The translations under genes and the position numbers were made by a program. The notes beneath the pieces were generated by a model that had not been told where the DNA came from, did not search any database, and saw only the letters and a program-made list of their open reading frames with translations. From positions 16,787,561-16,851,560 of the forward strand of contig JANAVB010023996.1 in assembly GCA_029216955.1 (NCBI GenBank): a stretch of DNA of 64,000 nt. The letters run 5' to 3'. The DNA is from Iris pallida. Its lineage: Eukaryota; Streptophyta; Magnoliopsida; Asparagales; Iridaceae. Of this stretch, positions 24,092 to 33,252 are shown in pieces (the stretch's first letter is position 1; each line of letters starts with the position of its first letter).

Positions 24092-24097
24092 AATAAA
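24092..24097 (+). terminator. Poly(A) signal of the antisense gene
   Basis: AATAAA occurs 74 bases after the last stop codon, preceded by T-rich and TGT-rich sequence of the type found in plant 3' ends. It places the antisense transcript end before the motif array and pol of element C. Confidence 0.5.
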
Positions 24098-24229
24098 GAA
24101 ATACACTATCTCTTTTTTTGTGATGTGTTCATTTTTGATCTCATGAACTTGATGATTTATGTGGACCTATTATCTTTTGCGCACCTTGGTTTTTTAGGTA
24201 CAGATAATAAGTTTGAAGGAACCAACATG

Positions 24230-24530
24230 TTTGCTCAGAGGTAATGTGGACATGGCAATCATTAGGTTCAAATGATAGAATCTTCCTACTCAGAGGTATT
24301 TATGGACATGGTAGGAATGATCCTGGGGGATACGCTGAACAACTCAGAGGTAATGTGGACATGGAAGTTCTGCGATCAATGTACGACAACACAGGAGTTA
24401 TTTGTACGGGATGTTTACTCAGAGGTAATGTGGACGTGGTAAACATGAAGGATAGCGTAAGCTCACGAAATATAAGGTTCCGCTTTGTAGGATGTAGAGA
24501 GACAACTCAGAGATAATGTGGACGTGGTTA
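24230..24530 (-). repeat. Array of CCATGTCCACATTACCTCTGAG motifs, 3' noncoding region of C
   Basis: On the plus strand the motif reads CTCAGAGGTAATGTGGACATGG. Five copies lie near 24234, 24290, 24343, 24418 and 24505, with unrelated spacers of roughly 30-65 bases. The same motif recurs in element E (56505-56687 and 60866-61088). It sits between the pol stop (24628) and the 3' end of the antisense gene. Spacer-separated, sequence-conserved copies suggest a functional site rather than a simple satellite. Confidence 0.85.
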
Positions 24531-24627
24531 TCTTTCTACGGAAGGATGCCACGGAACAGCTGGGTTCCGGAAGCGTTTGATTTTTGTGAAAAGAGGTTGT
24601 TTGGGGAAATACATGTCTTGGAGGATG

Positions 24628-27600
24628 TCAAGAATAGTACTTCTTTAGGAACTTGCCGTTGATGGGCATCATGAACAAGTCCCCATTGGGTTTGGCGAGG
24701 CGGTAAGCACCGTTTGAGTATACCGTCTCAATGATGAAGGGTCCCTCCCATTTGGGCTCGAACTTCCCTGGTGTCTTATGAGTTAACACCATTGGCCTTC
24801 TGACTGCTAAAACCAGGTCGCCAACTTGGAAAGTTCTTTGCTTGACCTTCTTATTGAAAGCCTGTGATATACGGGCTTGGTAAAGTTCGATGCGTTGTTG
24901 AGCTAGGAGACGCTTTTCGTCAAGTGCCTCCAGTTCCCGTAGACGACGACGTTGATTGTCTTCTTCTGTGAGATCGTTTGTGATTGCCACGCGGAGCGAA
25001 GGTATCTGTATCTCGAGAGGCAGTACTGCTTCGCTCCCGTAGACCAGGGAGAATGGAGTGTTGCCTGTTGGGGTCCGTACCGTTGTGCGGTAGGCCCAAA
25101 GGCATTCGCCAAGCTTTTCGTCCCAGTCGCGTTTGTTGGATGATACGAGCTTTTTGAGCAGCCTAACGATAGTCTTGTTGAATGCCTCAGCTAATCCGTT
25201 TGCTGCCGGATTGTAGGCGGTTGAGGCCACGTTTTGAATGCGATTCTTGTCACAGAACCTGCTGAAAATGTGGTTGATGAATTGGGGACCATTGTCATGA
25301 ATGATTCGCCTGGGTATTCCAAAACGGTAAATGACATGGTGTTTGATAAAGCTGACCACCCTGGAGCTTTTTACTTCCGCTAGTGAGACTGCTTCCGCCC
25401 ATTTGGAGAAGTAATCGGTGATGGCCAGGATAAAACGATATCCTCTTGATGAAGGAGGGGTGATTGGTCCTACAATGTCCATGCCCCAGGCTTCGAATGG
25501 CCAGGAGGCGACTGTAGGATGTAGAGGTTCAGACGGTGTATGTATGAAGTCTGCATGAAGTTGGCATGCATGGCATTTCTTAGCATATTCCACTGCGTCG
25601 GCGGCCATGGTTGGCCAGTAGTAGCCCATACGTCGCAGTCGATCTTGCAACTTAGGACCGGGTTGATGAGCTCCACAAGTTCCGTCGTGAGCTTCTTGAA
25701 GAGCCTCGGTTGCTTCTTCGTTAGACAGGCATCGAAGGAGGAGCCCATCGAAGGAGCGTCGGTACAGCATTTTAGTGGCTGTATCGTAGTAGAATCGAAG
25801 AGAGCGTCTCCTGACTGAGACGGCTTCCTTCGGATCTTCCGGAAGGATTCCGTAGACGGCGAAGTCGATGAACGGGAATCTCCAGTCTTGGACATTAACA
25901 TCGGTGTTTGTCGGCACGGCGTGAGCCATTTGCAAACATAGGTTGTTTTTGGGACAAATCAAGTCTCGGTCAGTTACCGTGACATAGTGTTGAGTCCTAA
26001 GGGGCGCGGCCAATGAGGCTGCGAGGCCAGCCAGAGCGTCAGCCTCCAAGTTTTGTAGACGGGGTACATGTTCGATGAAGAACCCAGTGAAGGTTGAAAT
26101 GATGTTCAATGCAACTTCATGGTAAGGGATCAAATCTTCATGGCGAACCTTGTATTGCCTCCGAATTTGGTTTACGACGAGTTTCGAGTCGCCGTAGGCT
26201 TCCAGATGATCCACCCCCAGCTGTTGTGCTAGCTGGAGTCCCATGACGAGTGCGTTGTACTCAACAATATTGTTGGAGCACGGCTTCGAAAGAGAGTATG
26301 CGCGCTGGATGACCAGCTGATCGGGGGAGACCAAGACTACCCCCACTCCTGCAATAATTTGGCCGTTGGGGCCCGTTCTTGAAGCGCCATCGAAGAACAT
26401 CCGCCAAACGGGGCTTCCTTCAGTGACGTTTGATTCTTGGACTTCATCCGGGATATCTTCATAGAGTTTTGAAGACTCTGGGATGGGGTGTGCAGCTAAA
26501 AAGTCAGCCAGGGCCTGACCCTTGACCGTCTTCTGCGGGACAAACACCATGTTGTTTGGCGTTAGTAGGATCGTCCATGTAGCCAGCCGGGAGTTTAATG
26601 ACCCTGGCTTCGTCATGAGAACTCTGAGTGGATTGACTCGGGAGATGACGTGAATTGTCTGGCCCGAGACGTAATGACGAGTCTTCTGAATGGCAAACAC
26701 CAAAGCCAAGCACTCCTTTTCAACGGGGTTGTACCGATGTTCGGCCCCGATGAGTGTTCGACTGAGGTAGTAGATTGCTTGCTCGTAGCCTGCATCGCTG
26801 TTTTGAGCGAGTAAAGCGCCGAGGGAATGATCCATGGCACGGACGTAGAGGAGGAAGGGTTTGCCGGCGACAGGTGCCACTAGGACTGGCGGGCTTGTCA
26901 AGTAAGCCTTGATGTCGTCGAAAGCCTTTTGGCACTCCTCTGTCCAGACGTAAGAGACTCCCTTCTTCATGAGCTGAGTAAAGGGTTGACATTTACCGGA
27001 GAGGTTTGCTATGAACCTCCGGATGTATGCCAGACGTCCCTGTAAGCCCCGAAGTTCTCGAAGGTTCTTCGGAGGGTCCATGTTGAGGATGGCTTTAGTC
27101 TTCTCGGGATCGACATGAATGCCTTTTGCCGTGATGACAAAGCCCAAGAATTTGCTGCTAGAAACCCCCAGGAAGGATTTAACGGGGTTCATTTTGAGTT
27201 GATGTGCCCGCATGAGATCAAAGACCGTCTTCAGGTCCTGTAGGTGATCTCTTTTGAGGCGGCTCTTGACTGCGATGTCATCAACATAGCACTCAACTGT
27301 CTTGCGAAGATGTTGACGGAAGATGGTACTCATCGCTCGTTGGTATGTTGCACCGGCATTCTTCAAGCCGAAGGGCATTACTGTGTAGCAGAAAACACCT
27401 TTCGGAGTCCTGAATGACGTGTGTTTTGCGTCATCGGGGAACATCTTGATTTGATTGTAGCCTGAATATCCGTCCATGAAGGACATGCGTTCAAAGCCAC
27501 ATGTGTTGTCGATCATTACATCGGTGATTGGGAGCGGGAATTCATCCTTCGGGCAAGCAGAGTTGAGATCCCTGAAGTCGATACAGACTCGTATCTTCCC

Positions 27601-30600
27601 GTTCTTCTTGGTGACAGGGACGACGTTGGCTACCCAGTCCGGGTGTTGTTCCTCACGGATGAAGCCACTGGTCAAGAGCTTGTCCACCTCCTGATCGATG
27701 GCGTTCATGATGTCCGGGCGGAAGCGTCGCTGTTGTTGTTTGATAGGTTTGACATCTGGTAAGATGTTCAACCTATGCATCGCGATCTGTGGATCGAGAC
27801 CCGACATGTCTTCGTAGCTCCAAGCGAAGACGTCAATATACTCTTTAGCCAGTTGGACTAAAGATTCTCGGTCTTCTCCTTCCAAGCTTTTGCTGATGAA
27901 GATGGGTTTAGAAGAAGACCCATCCCCGAGGTCGATCTGCTCGACTTCGTCTTCAGTGGGAGGTTCTCGTAACTCAAAACGAGACTCCCATTGTTCTCCT
28001 AGGTGCTGAGCCCAGGGTTCCTCTTCGAAGGGTTCCGGCGGTTGGTCTTCGCCTTCATCTTTCTGAGGTTGTGCCGATGTCATGTTAGCTGACAGCACTT
28101 TCCTGAAGACTGATCCGATACTGGTATCGGAATCCCACGTCGATGCTTCAGACGAGTGGAAATATTCTATGTCTTCTGCGTCTGAACTCTCTGGAGTTGA
28201 TGGCGGCGTGACATAGCCTAAACCCCGTCGAGTCCGATTATAGTAATCCTGTGGCTTTCCATTGGGCATCGAAAGCCGGACAGGGAGATGCCGACCCTTG
28301 CCGTAGTTTAAGCCTTTGTTGCTTTTCAGGTCGTAGCCCATCTTTTGGATGATGTGCTTAGCTGCATCTGTGTACCGATAGACTTGTACTCTGCCGGTAT
28401 CAGGTTCGGGTTCGATTGACGGGAGGTCCCGACGACGCTCGATTTTGCCCGAGATGATGGTGCCTTGGTCTCGGCTCCGTGGAGGGACTATGAAGACTCC
28501 TTGAGACGGGACTATTTGATTATGGTAGACGGTCGTTACTTGTGTTTGCAACGACCGTAGAGCGTTGTCTAATGTATACATGGCATTCCAGTGTGGAAGA
28601 CAAGAATAATTGAAAGACACTCTATTATTGATAAAGTACGAGATTTTATCCCGTGGGATTACATTGTCGAAGGAGGGTGCGTCTACATCAGCGGAGATGT
28701 ATTCGCCAAGCTCCTCATCTGTAAGCACTGGGGCCGGATCAGGAGAGTCCTCCACCGCTCTGACTTTAGGATCTAAGAGGGTTATGTGAGCCCTCTCCGG
28801 CATCTTGGATGACTGCGGCGGCTTGCCTTTAAGACGCACCTTGAGAGGTGCCTCGGTTGCGCCTCCGATGAGTGGCGCCTTCCCTTGTAATTTTACCACC
28901 AGGGGAGCCGCTGTTTGAGGTGGCTTTCCCTTGAGGCGTATCTTCAGGGGAGCTTCGCGAGCCGGCGCTTTTCCTGATAGCTTGATACTCATTGGAGGTG
29001 CCTTCTGGGGCGGTTTCCCCTTCAGACGGATTTTCAAGAGGGCGTCGGGAGTCGTTTCAGGCTCCATGTCCGGCTCTGTTGCCGTCTCTGCCTCATCATC
29101 AGCGTCATTGGCTTCCTCCTCGTTAATGGGCTTGTACAAGTCGGAATCGGTGAAGTAGGCCTCAATCCCTTTGAAGGGATCGATATCTGCAAACTCCGTC
29201 CGGATGACGCCGTTGGTGGATACATATTTCATGCATTGGTGGAGCGTGGAGGGCACCACCATGTACTCATGTAACCATGGTCGTCCGAGTAAGATGTTGT
29301 AGTTAACCTCGGCATCCACCACATAACAAGTCACCTCAGTTTTGAGGCTGCCGATGTGACACTTCAGCCGGATCTTGCCCAGTGGCTCGCTCTTGCTAGC
29401 GTTGAAGCCACTGATGGTCGTATTGGAGGGCGCCAGCCGGTACATTAGGATCCCCAGCTTTGATAGCAGCGCCTTTGGAATGATGCTTAGGGAAGACCCC
29501 GGATCGATCTGAATCCTGCTCACCTTTACCGAACCGATGTACCCTATGTAATACAACGGTCGGTTATGTCGGTGATGCTTGAGCAGCATATCTTGTTGGG
29601 TGAAGGTTATGTTTGGGATAACTTCATCCGCACAATGACAGTGTGCACAAGTAGTTGGGAGGTCTTCAGGCTGCTTGACTTGACTGAGAAAGGATTCGGC
29701 ATCCTTCAGAGCTTCGCAGAGAGCTTCTCGGGAGTCCTTGGAGAGACACAGGAGCTCGAACAAAGACAAGCGTGCAGGAGTACTGGCTAGTTGCGCCAGA
29801 ATGTCAAAATTGTGGGGCTTGGCTAGCCCCGAAGCATTTTCTTTCCGCAGAGGTCTGTCGAAACGGGCCTCCACTTGCTTTTGTTTATTGGCTGCTGAGG
29901 GCTTGGATGGACCCTCCTCAGGGATGGTGCCAGGAGGCACCACTTCGGCGGCAGCTTCACCGGGCTGGGAGTTCTGTTGTGCACGCGTCTGCATAGGAAG
30001 CGCCTCTTCCGTTGAAGAAAAGACCGTGCGGCAAGACTTGATCTTCCTGCCTTTTGCTTTGGAGGTAGGGCGTACCTCCGGTTGAGTTACCTCGGAGACG
30101 AGGTCAGGGTGAACCCAGAGGACCTCTCCTCGAGATGTGGTGAGTGGGACAAGTCCACTCACATTGTCACGGGTGGGTGGCAAGTTCACCACCTCCATTG
30201 TCGCCTTAGGGATGGGGACGACGCCATCTTGTGTGGTAGTCGGCGGCAAGGTGCCGAACTGAAGTGACACCACATTCGCTGACACCGTCTTCTCTTCATA
30301 GTCGACGAAGATTACATCCGCATTGATCATGCGCTGGATGTAATTTTTGAGGACGTAGCAGTCCTTAGTCGGGTGTCTGATAAACCGATGGTAGTGACAG
30401 TACCTCGGGTTGTCCACTTTCCCGACTTCATCGGGCCGCTTCGGGTCTGGAAGCTTGATCTTGTCGCCCTGCTTCAGTATCTCAAAGAGTTGCAGGGTGT
30501 CGTCATCATTGAATGAATAAACCTCCTTGGGTCTCGGTGCCAGTGGAGGCTTTTGAGTAGGCACAGATGCGCCCTTCGAGGCATTAACAGTCAATGCCTG

Positions 30601-32274
30601 TTTCCCCTTTGTTTCTCGTCCGGAGTTGTTGATTGCGGACTTTTTCCCCTTATCGTCAAAGGCGGGGAAGCTAACACCCAAAAGACGTGCATTGGCCGCC
30701 TTCTTCTCTGCAGCTTCAGCTTCGATGATTAGGGAGCTCCAGTCGGGAGGGGGAGTAGAGTTAAGCCAAAGCTTTACTGCAGGCAGCATGTTCATACTGC
30801 AAGCGGAGAGGAGCGCATGTTCTGGCATGCCTGGAGGTAGCCTGAAGCAGGCCTGACGGAAGCGTTCGATGAATGCCCGAACCGTTTCCTTGTCCTTCTG
30901 GCGTATCTCAATGAGAGACGCCATCGTCATGTCCTCCCCACCATCGTAGAAGCGGTCGAGGAAGAGGCATGTCAGGTCGTCAAAGGACGATATGGAATTA
31001 TCGGGGAGGCTGCAGTACCAGTCATACGCCACCCCTTTCAGGGCCCCAACAAAGATGCTGGTGAGGAGGGCATCCTCCTTCGGAAGATGCCCTGTCTGCG
31101 ACTGGAAGTACGTCAGGTACCGTCGTGGAGAGTCCTTCCCGTCATACGGCGTGAGTGTTTGTGGTTTATACTTTGGAGGATAAACCACCTTGTTCCACTC
31201 AAGGGGATAAGGCTGGGGAATGCCCATCTTCTGGCGCTCCTCCTGCCTGTTCTTGGACTCGAAGCGCTCCCGCAGATCTTTGATCATTTCGACCACGTCC
31301 TCCGTGGAGCTAGGAGTCGGGGAAGAAGGTACCACCTGGAGTAGAGCGTTTGAGGGCTCCGATGTCCGGGGTGCTTCTGTGTCTGAGGGTGTCCGTTGGA
31401 GGGGCACACTCGACTCTCCATTGGCTCCTCGGTCGGGACCATTTGAAGGTGTCCTGATCAAGGCCGACCGCATCTCAAACACTGCTTGAGTCAGTGCTTG
31501 CATTAAGGCAGAGAGGGTTTTGAGCCCTCCCTCTAACGAGTCTATGCGCTGGACAATGTCCTGTGGCGGCACATCAGTCTCAAGATCACCCCCGGTCATG
31601 TATACTGTCATGATACGGCCGGAAGTGGATGGATTAGTTGAGGCTTCGCTCTCAGCCTCGCTCTCATGTGGGGGAGTCACTTCTCCTGGTGTTTGGCCAC
31701 CCCCAGCCACATTCTGGAGTTCGTCTTCGACAGGCGCATCTGCAAGGGCCTGACTGCCCTCAGCTCTGTCTTGAAGGGCCTCTTCGTTTCCAGCACTACC
31801 CCCGGCGGTGTCCTGGAGGACATCGTCATTTTGAGAGGCTTCAGGGAGGCCATCTTCGCCTTGATGAAGATCCGCCGCAGCTGTGCTTTGGACATCTTCG
31901 TCTTCGGAAGGAGGCTCGACAAGGGTCTGGCTACCCCCAGCTTCCTCCAAGAACTTCTTCCTCGACCGAGTGCCTTCAAACACTCCAGAGGTCGAAACAG
32001 CTGCCTTGGTTTTCCTCGACTGGCTTTTGGATGAAGACGAGGAATTGGCAGTCGTCTTCCAGACAGATGAGGAGTTGGAGATCACGTTGCATGAAGCAAC
32101 CTTTAGCTCCTCTTCTGCTGACACCTTCGTCCCAAGGCGATGTCGGAGGGGTGTCGATGATTGTAGTCGTTGGAAGACCGACTGCTTTGGCGGTACTGCC
32201 GTCTTGCAACAGCAGTTGATGGTGACCACTGCACAAGTGTGCCCCGTGAGAGGCGCATCGTGCTTGTTGGTCAA
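24628..32274 (-). CDS. gag-pol: Intact gag-pol polyprotein of element C (Tat lineage)
   Basis: The uninterrupted frame is about 2548 codons and encodes all replication enzymes. In order they are: TINCCC/SVFQRL gag N-terminus (residues 18-40); capsid core (about 385-535, GVAYDWYCSLP); CHYHR..HPTKDC zinc-like motif (about 625); protease IDPGSS with aspartate near 924; RLKGKPPQ repeats (about 1077-1158); G-patch-like motif (about 1310); RT with YVDD near 1662; and RNase H. The archaeal-type RNase H follows (FFDGAS, D near 1962; YGDSKLVV; EADALAG). Integrase has HDGTCGAH..CHAC and a DD35E triad at about 2266, 2327 and 2363. The two RNase H domains place it in Tat. The frame has no ATG until 31611 (residue 222), beyond the conserved N-terminus. 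It lies in the same frame as the upstream ORF, after in-frame stops, so readthrough or splicing is likely. Confidence 0.95.
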   Translation of the reverse strand: MTNKHDAPLTGHTCAVVTINCCCKTAVPPKQSVFQRLQSSTPLRHRLGTKVSAEEELKVASCNVISNSSSVWKTTANSSSSSKSQSRKTKAAVSTSGVFEGTRSRKKFLEEAGGSQTLVEPPSEDEDVQSTAAADLHQGEDGLPEASQNDDVLQDTAGGSAGNEEALQDRAEGSQALADAPVEDELQNVAGGGQTPGEVTPPHESEAESEASTNPSTSGRIMTVYMTGGDLETDVPPQDIVQRIDSLEGGLKTLSALMQALTQAVFEMRSALIRTPSNGPDRGANGESSVPLQRTPSDTEAPRTSEPSNALLQVVPSSPTPSSTEDVVEMIKDLRERFESKNRQEERQKMGIPQPYPLEWNKVVYPPKYKPQTLTPYDGKDSPRRYLTYFQSQTGHLPKEDALLTSIFVGALKGVAYDWYCSLPDNSISSFDDLTCLFLDRFYDGGEDMTMASLIEIRQKDKETVRAFIERFRQACFRLPPGMPEHALLSACSMNMLPAVKLWLNSTPPPDWSSLIIEAEAAEKKAANARLLGVSFPAFDDKGKKSAINNSGRETKGKQALTVNASKGASVPTQKPPLAPRPKEVYSFNDDDTLQLFEILKQGDKIKLPDPKRPDEVGKVDNPRYCHYHRFIRHPTKDCYVLKNYIQRMINADVIFVDYEEKTVSANVVSLQFGTLPPTTTQDGVVPIPKATMEVVNLPPTRDNVSGLVPLTTSRGEVLWVHPDLVSEVTQPEVRPTSKAKGRKIKSCRTVFSSTEEALPMQTRAQQNSQPGEAAAEVVPPGTIPEEGPSKPSAANKQKQVEARFDRPLRKENASGLAKPHNFDILAQLASTPARLSLFELLCLSKDSREALCEALKDAESFLSQVKQPEDLPTTCAHCHCADEVIPNITFTQQDMLLKHHRHNRPLYYIGYIGSVKVSRIQIDPGSSLSIIPKALLSKLGILMYRLAPSNTTISGFNASKSEPLGKIRLKCHIGSLKTEVTCYVVDAEVNYNILLGRPWLHEYMVVPSTLHQCMKYVSTNGVIRTEFADIDPFKGIEAYFTDSDLYKPINEEEANDADDEAETATEPDMEPETTPDALLKIRLKGKPPQKAPPMSIKLSGKAPAREAPLKIRLKGKPPQTAAPLVVKLQGKAPLIGGATEAPLKVRLKGKPPQSSKMPERAHITLLDPKVRAVEDSPDPAPVLTDEELGEYISADVDAPSFDNVIPRDKISYFINNRVSFNYSCLPHWNAMYTLDNALRSLQTQVTTVYHNQIVPSQGVFIVPPRSRDQGTIISGKIERRRDLPSIEPEPDTGRVQVYRYTDAAKHIIQKMGYDLKSNKGLNYGKGRHLPVRLSMPNGKPQDYYNRTRRGLGYVTPPSTPESSDAEDIEYFHSSEASTWDSDTSIGSVFRKVLSANMTSAQPQKDEGEDQPPEPFEEEPWAQHLGEQWESRFELREPPTEDEVEQIDLGDGSSSKPIFISKSLEGEDRESLVQLAKEYIDVFAWSYEDMSGLDPQIAMHRLNILPDVKPIKQQQRRFRPDIMNAIDQEVDKLLTSGFIREEQHPDWVANVVPVTKKNGKIRVCIDFRDLNSACPKDEFPLPITDVMIDNTCGFERMSFMDGYSGYNQIKMFPDDAKHTSFRTPKGVFCYTVMPFGLKNAGATYQRAMSTIFRQHLRKTVECYVDDIAVKSRLKRDHLQDLKTVFDLMRAHQLKMNPVKSFLGVSSSKFLGFVITAKGIHVDPEKTKAILNMDPPKNLRELRGLQGRLAYIRRFIANLSGKCQPFTQLMKKGVSYVWTEECQKAFDDIKAYLTSPPVLVAPVAGKPFLLYVRAMDHSLGALLAQNSDAGYEQAIYYLSRTLIGAEHRYNPVEKECLALVFAIQKTRHYVSGQTIHVISRVNPLRVLMTKPGSLNSRLATWTILLTPNNMVFVPQKTVKGQALADFLAAHPIPESSKLYEDIPDEVQESNVTEGSPVWRMFFDGASRTGPNGQIIAGVGVVLVSPDQLVIQRAYSLSKPCSNNIVEYNALVMGLQLAQQLGVDHLEAYGDSKLVVNQIRRQYKVRHEDLIPYHEVALNIISTFTGFFIEHVPRLQNLEADALAGLAASLAAPLRTQHYVTVTDRDLICPKNNLCLQMAHAVPTNTDVNVQDWRFPFIDFAVYGILPEDPKEAVSVRRRSLRFYYDTATKMLYRRSFDGLLLRCLSNEEATEALQEAHDGTCGAHQPGPKLQDRLRRMGYYWPTMAADAVEYAKKCHACQLHADFIHTPSEPLHPTVASWPFEAWGMDIVGPITPPSSRGYRFILAITDYFSKWAEAVSLAEVKSSRVVSFIKHHVIYRFGIPRRIIHDNGPQFINHIFSRFCDKNRIQNVASTAYNPAANGLAEAFNKTIVRLLKKLVSSNKRDWDEKLGECLWAYRTTVRTPTGNTPFSLVYGSEAVLPLEIQIPSLRVAITNDLTEEDNQRRRLRELEALDEKRLLAQQRIELYQARISQAFNKKVKQRTFQVGDLVLAVRRPMVLTHKTPGKFEPKWEGPFIIETVYSNGAYRLAKPNGDLFMMPINGKFLKKYYS

Positions 32275-32610
32275 CTCTCCTGACCGGCGCTAGTGAGTGA
32301 TCACGTTGCGCAGGTCGTTGGAGGAGAGTGCTACCCTCACACCCCTCTCAGGCGCATGGCAGGGCCAAGCGCCGGGGTGGTCGGGTGAGTGCTGCGCCCC
32401 CTGATCTAATACCAAGCAGGCATCACGATCAGTAGTGGGGGAACCACAGCATTTGAAGTGACTTGAACGGACCTCAAACGCACAACCAGAGGAGGCGCGG
32501 GAGTTCAAGACCACTGAGTTTGCCTCTCTCGGCTTGGTTGTGCATGCAGTGAATGCGCCCAAGCGAGATGAGGACTTTGAAGGTCGACTCGTTGTTGGTG
32601 CAGAAGCACT
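32275..32610 (-). other. Stop-bounded open stretch between ORF1 and gag-pol of C
   Basis: This is the same reading frame as both neighbours. It is open for about 106 codons between a TAA (32611-32613) and a TAG (32290-32292), then continues into gag-pol. No motif is recognised and no ATG opens it. Either the stops are read through, or the stretch belongs to a spliced-out segment, or the stops are decay. Confidence 0.55.
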
Positions 32611-33252
32611 TTAGTCAACCTTGTACAGCTTGCCATCGGCAGCGCGCGTGATTATAAGCGCGTGCCTCTGGCCGGCTGCTGGCATAGCACGTTTGTGGCG
32701 CATGGCCCGTGCCGCCTTGGATTTCTTCGTACCAGCCCGCTGGGGCGCATAGTACTCAGCATCCAAATTCTCCTCGCCGTTACAGCGAGTGAGTCTGTCA
32801 AAGACAGAGGCTCTTTGTGGCGCATCAGAAGTAATGCGCGGGGCATTGGCTGCGCCCCTGCTCCGTCGACGTATCTTCCTCGCCTGAGAGGAAGATGGCT
32901 GGGGAACGTGGTCAGCCACACGCTTCCCCGAGAGATGCGCTGCATCAGCGGGCGCACCTTGACTGCTGAGGATGTCAGCAGGAAGGGAAGGCTGGACGGG
33001 CGCATCCCCTTCAACGGTGGTGCCCAAGGCGTCGACTTTGCGCACCCAGACTGCGCGGGTCTTCTTCGGCTTCGACAGCCGCTTCGAAGGACTCGCACTT
33101 CCTTCAGAAATGAACTCCTCGTACGCCTGTTGATTGAGGCGCACTACCAGCGTCTTGTGGGAGGAGCCCACCTTCACGTCGTCGGCCTGTGACACAACCT
33201 TCTCGGTAGAGGAGAAAGAAGTCCCCAGCAGGGTCGCCAGCTTGTTTGCCAT
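32611..33252 (-). CDS. N-terminal ORF of element C, starting in the LTR and PBS
   Basis: The 213-aa protein of unknown function has its ATG at 33252, inside the last ten bases of the 5' LTR. The PBS is translated as LATLLGT. Conserved features shared with A and E are TLLGT.FSS, KTLVV..NQQAYEE and, near the C-terminus, SVFDRL..(N/T)LD(A/S)EYYA. It is basic (KRLSKPKKTRAVW, RKIRRRSR), compatible with nucleic-acid binding, but no family is recognised. Its frame continues into gag-pol through two stop codons, so it may be the N-terminus of the Gag precursor or an accessory protein. Confidence 0.7.
   Translation of the reverse strand: MANKLATLLGTSFSSTEKVVSQADDVKVGSSHKTLVVRLNQQAYEEFISEGSASPSKRLSKPKKTRAVWVRKVDALGTTVEGDAPVQPSLPADILSSQGAPADAAHLSGKRVADHVPQPSSSQARKIRRRSRGAANAPRITSDAPQRASVFDRLTRCNGEENLDAEYYAPQRAGTKKSKAARAMRHKRAMPAAGQRHALIITRAADGKLYKVD
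33221..33239 (-). promoter_or_regulatory. Primer binding site of element C
   Basis: TGGCGACCCTGCTGGGGAC is read on the minus strand, three bases from the LTR end at 33243. It differs by one base from the PBS of E (51479-51497). It starts with TGG as required to pair with a tRNA CCA end. The tRNA species is not certain. Confidence 0.8.

Noticed and set aside
24628..32274. Plus-strand ORFs antisense to C gag-pol (for example 31638-32219, 29738-30085)
   Set aside because: Shadow frames of a conserved coding sequence, with no independent motif or promoter.
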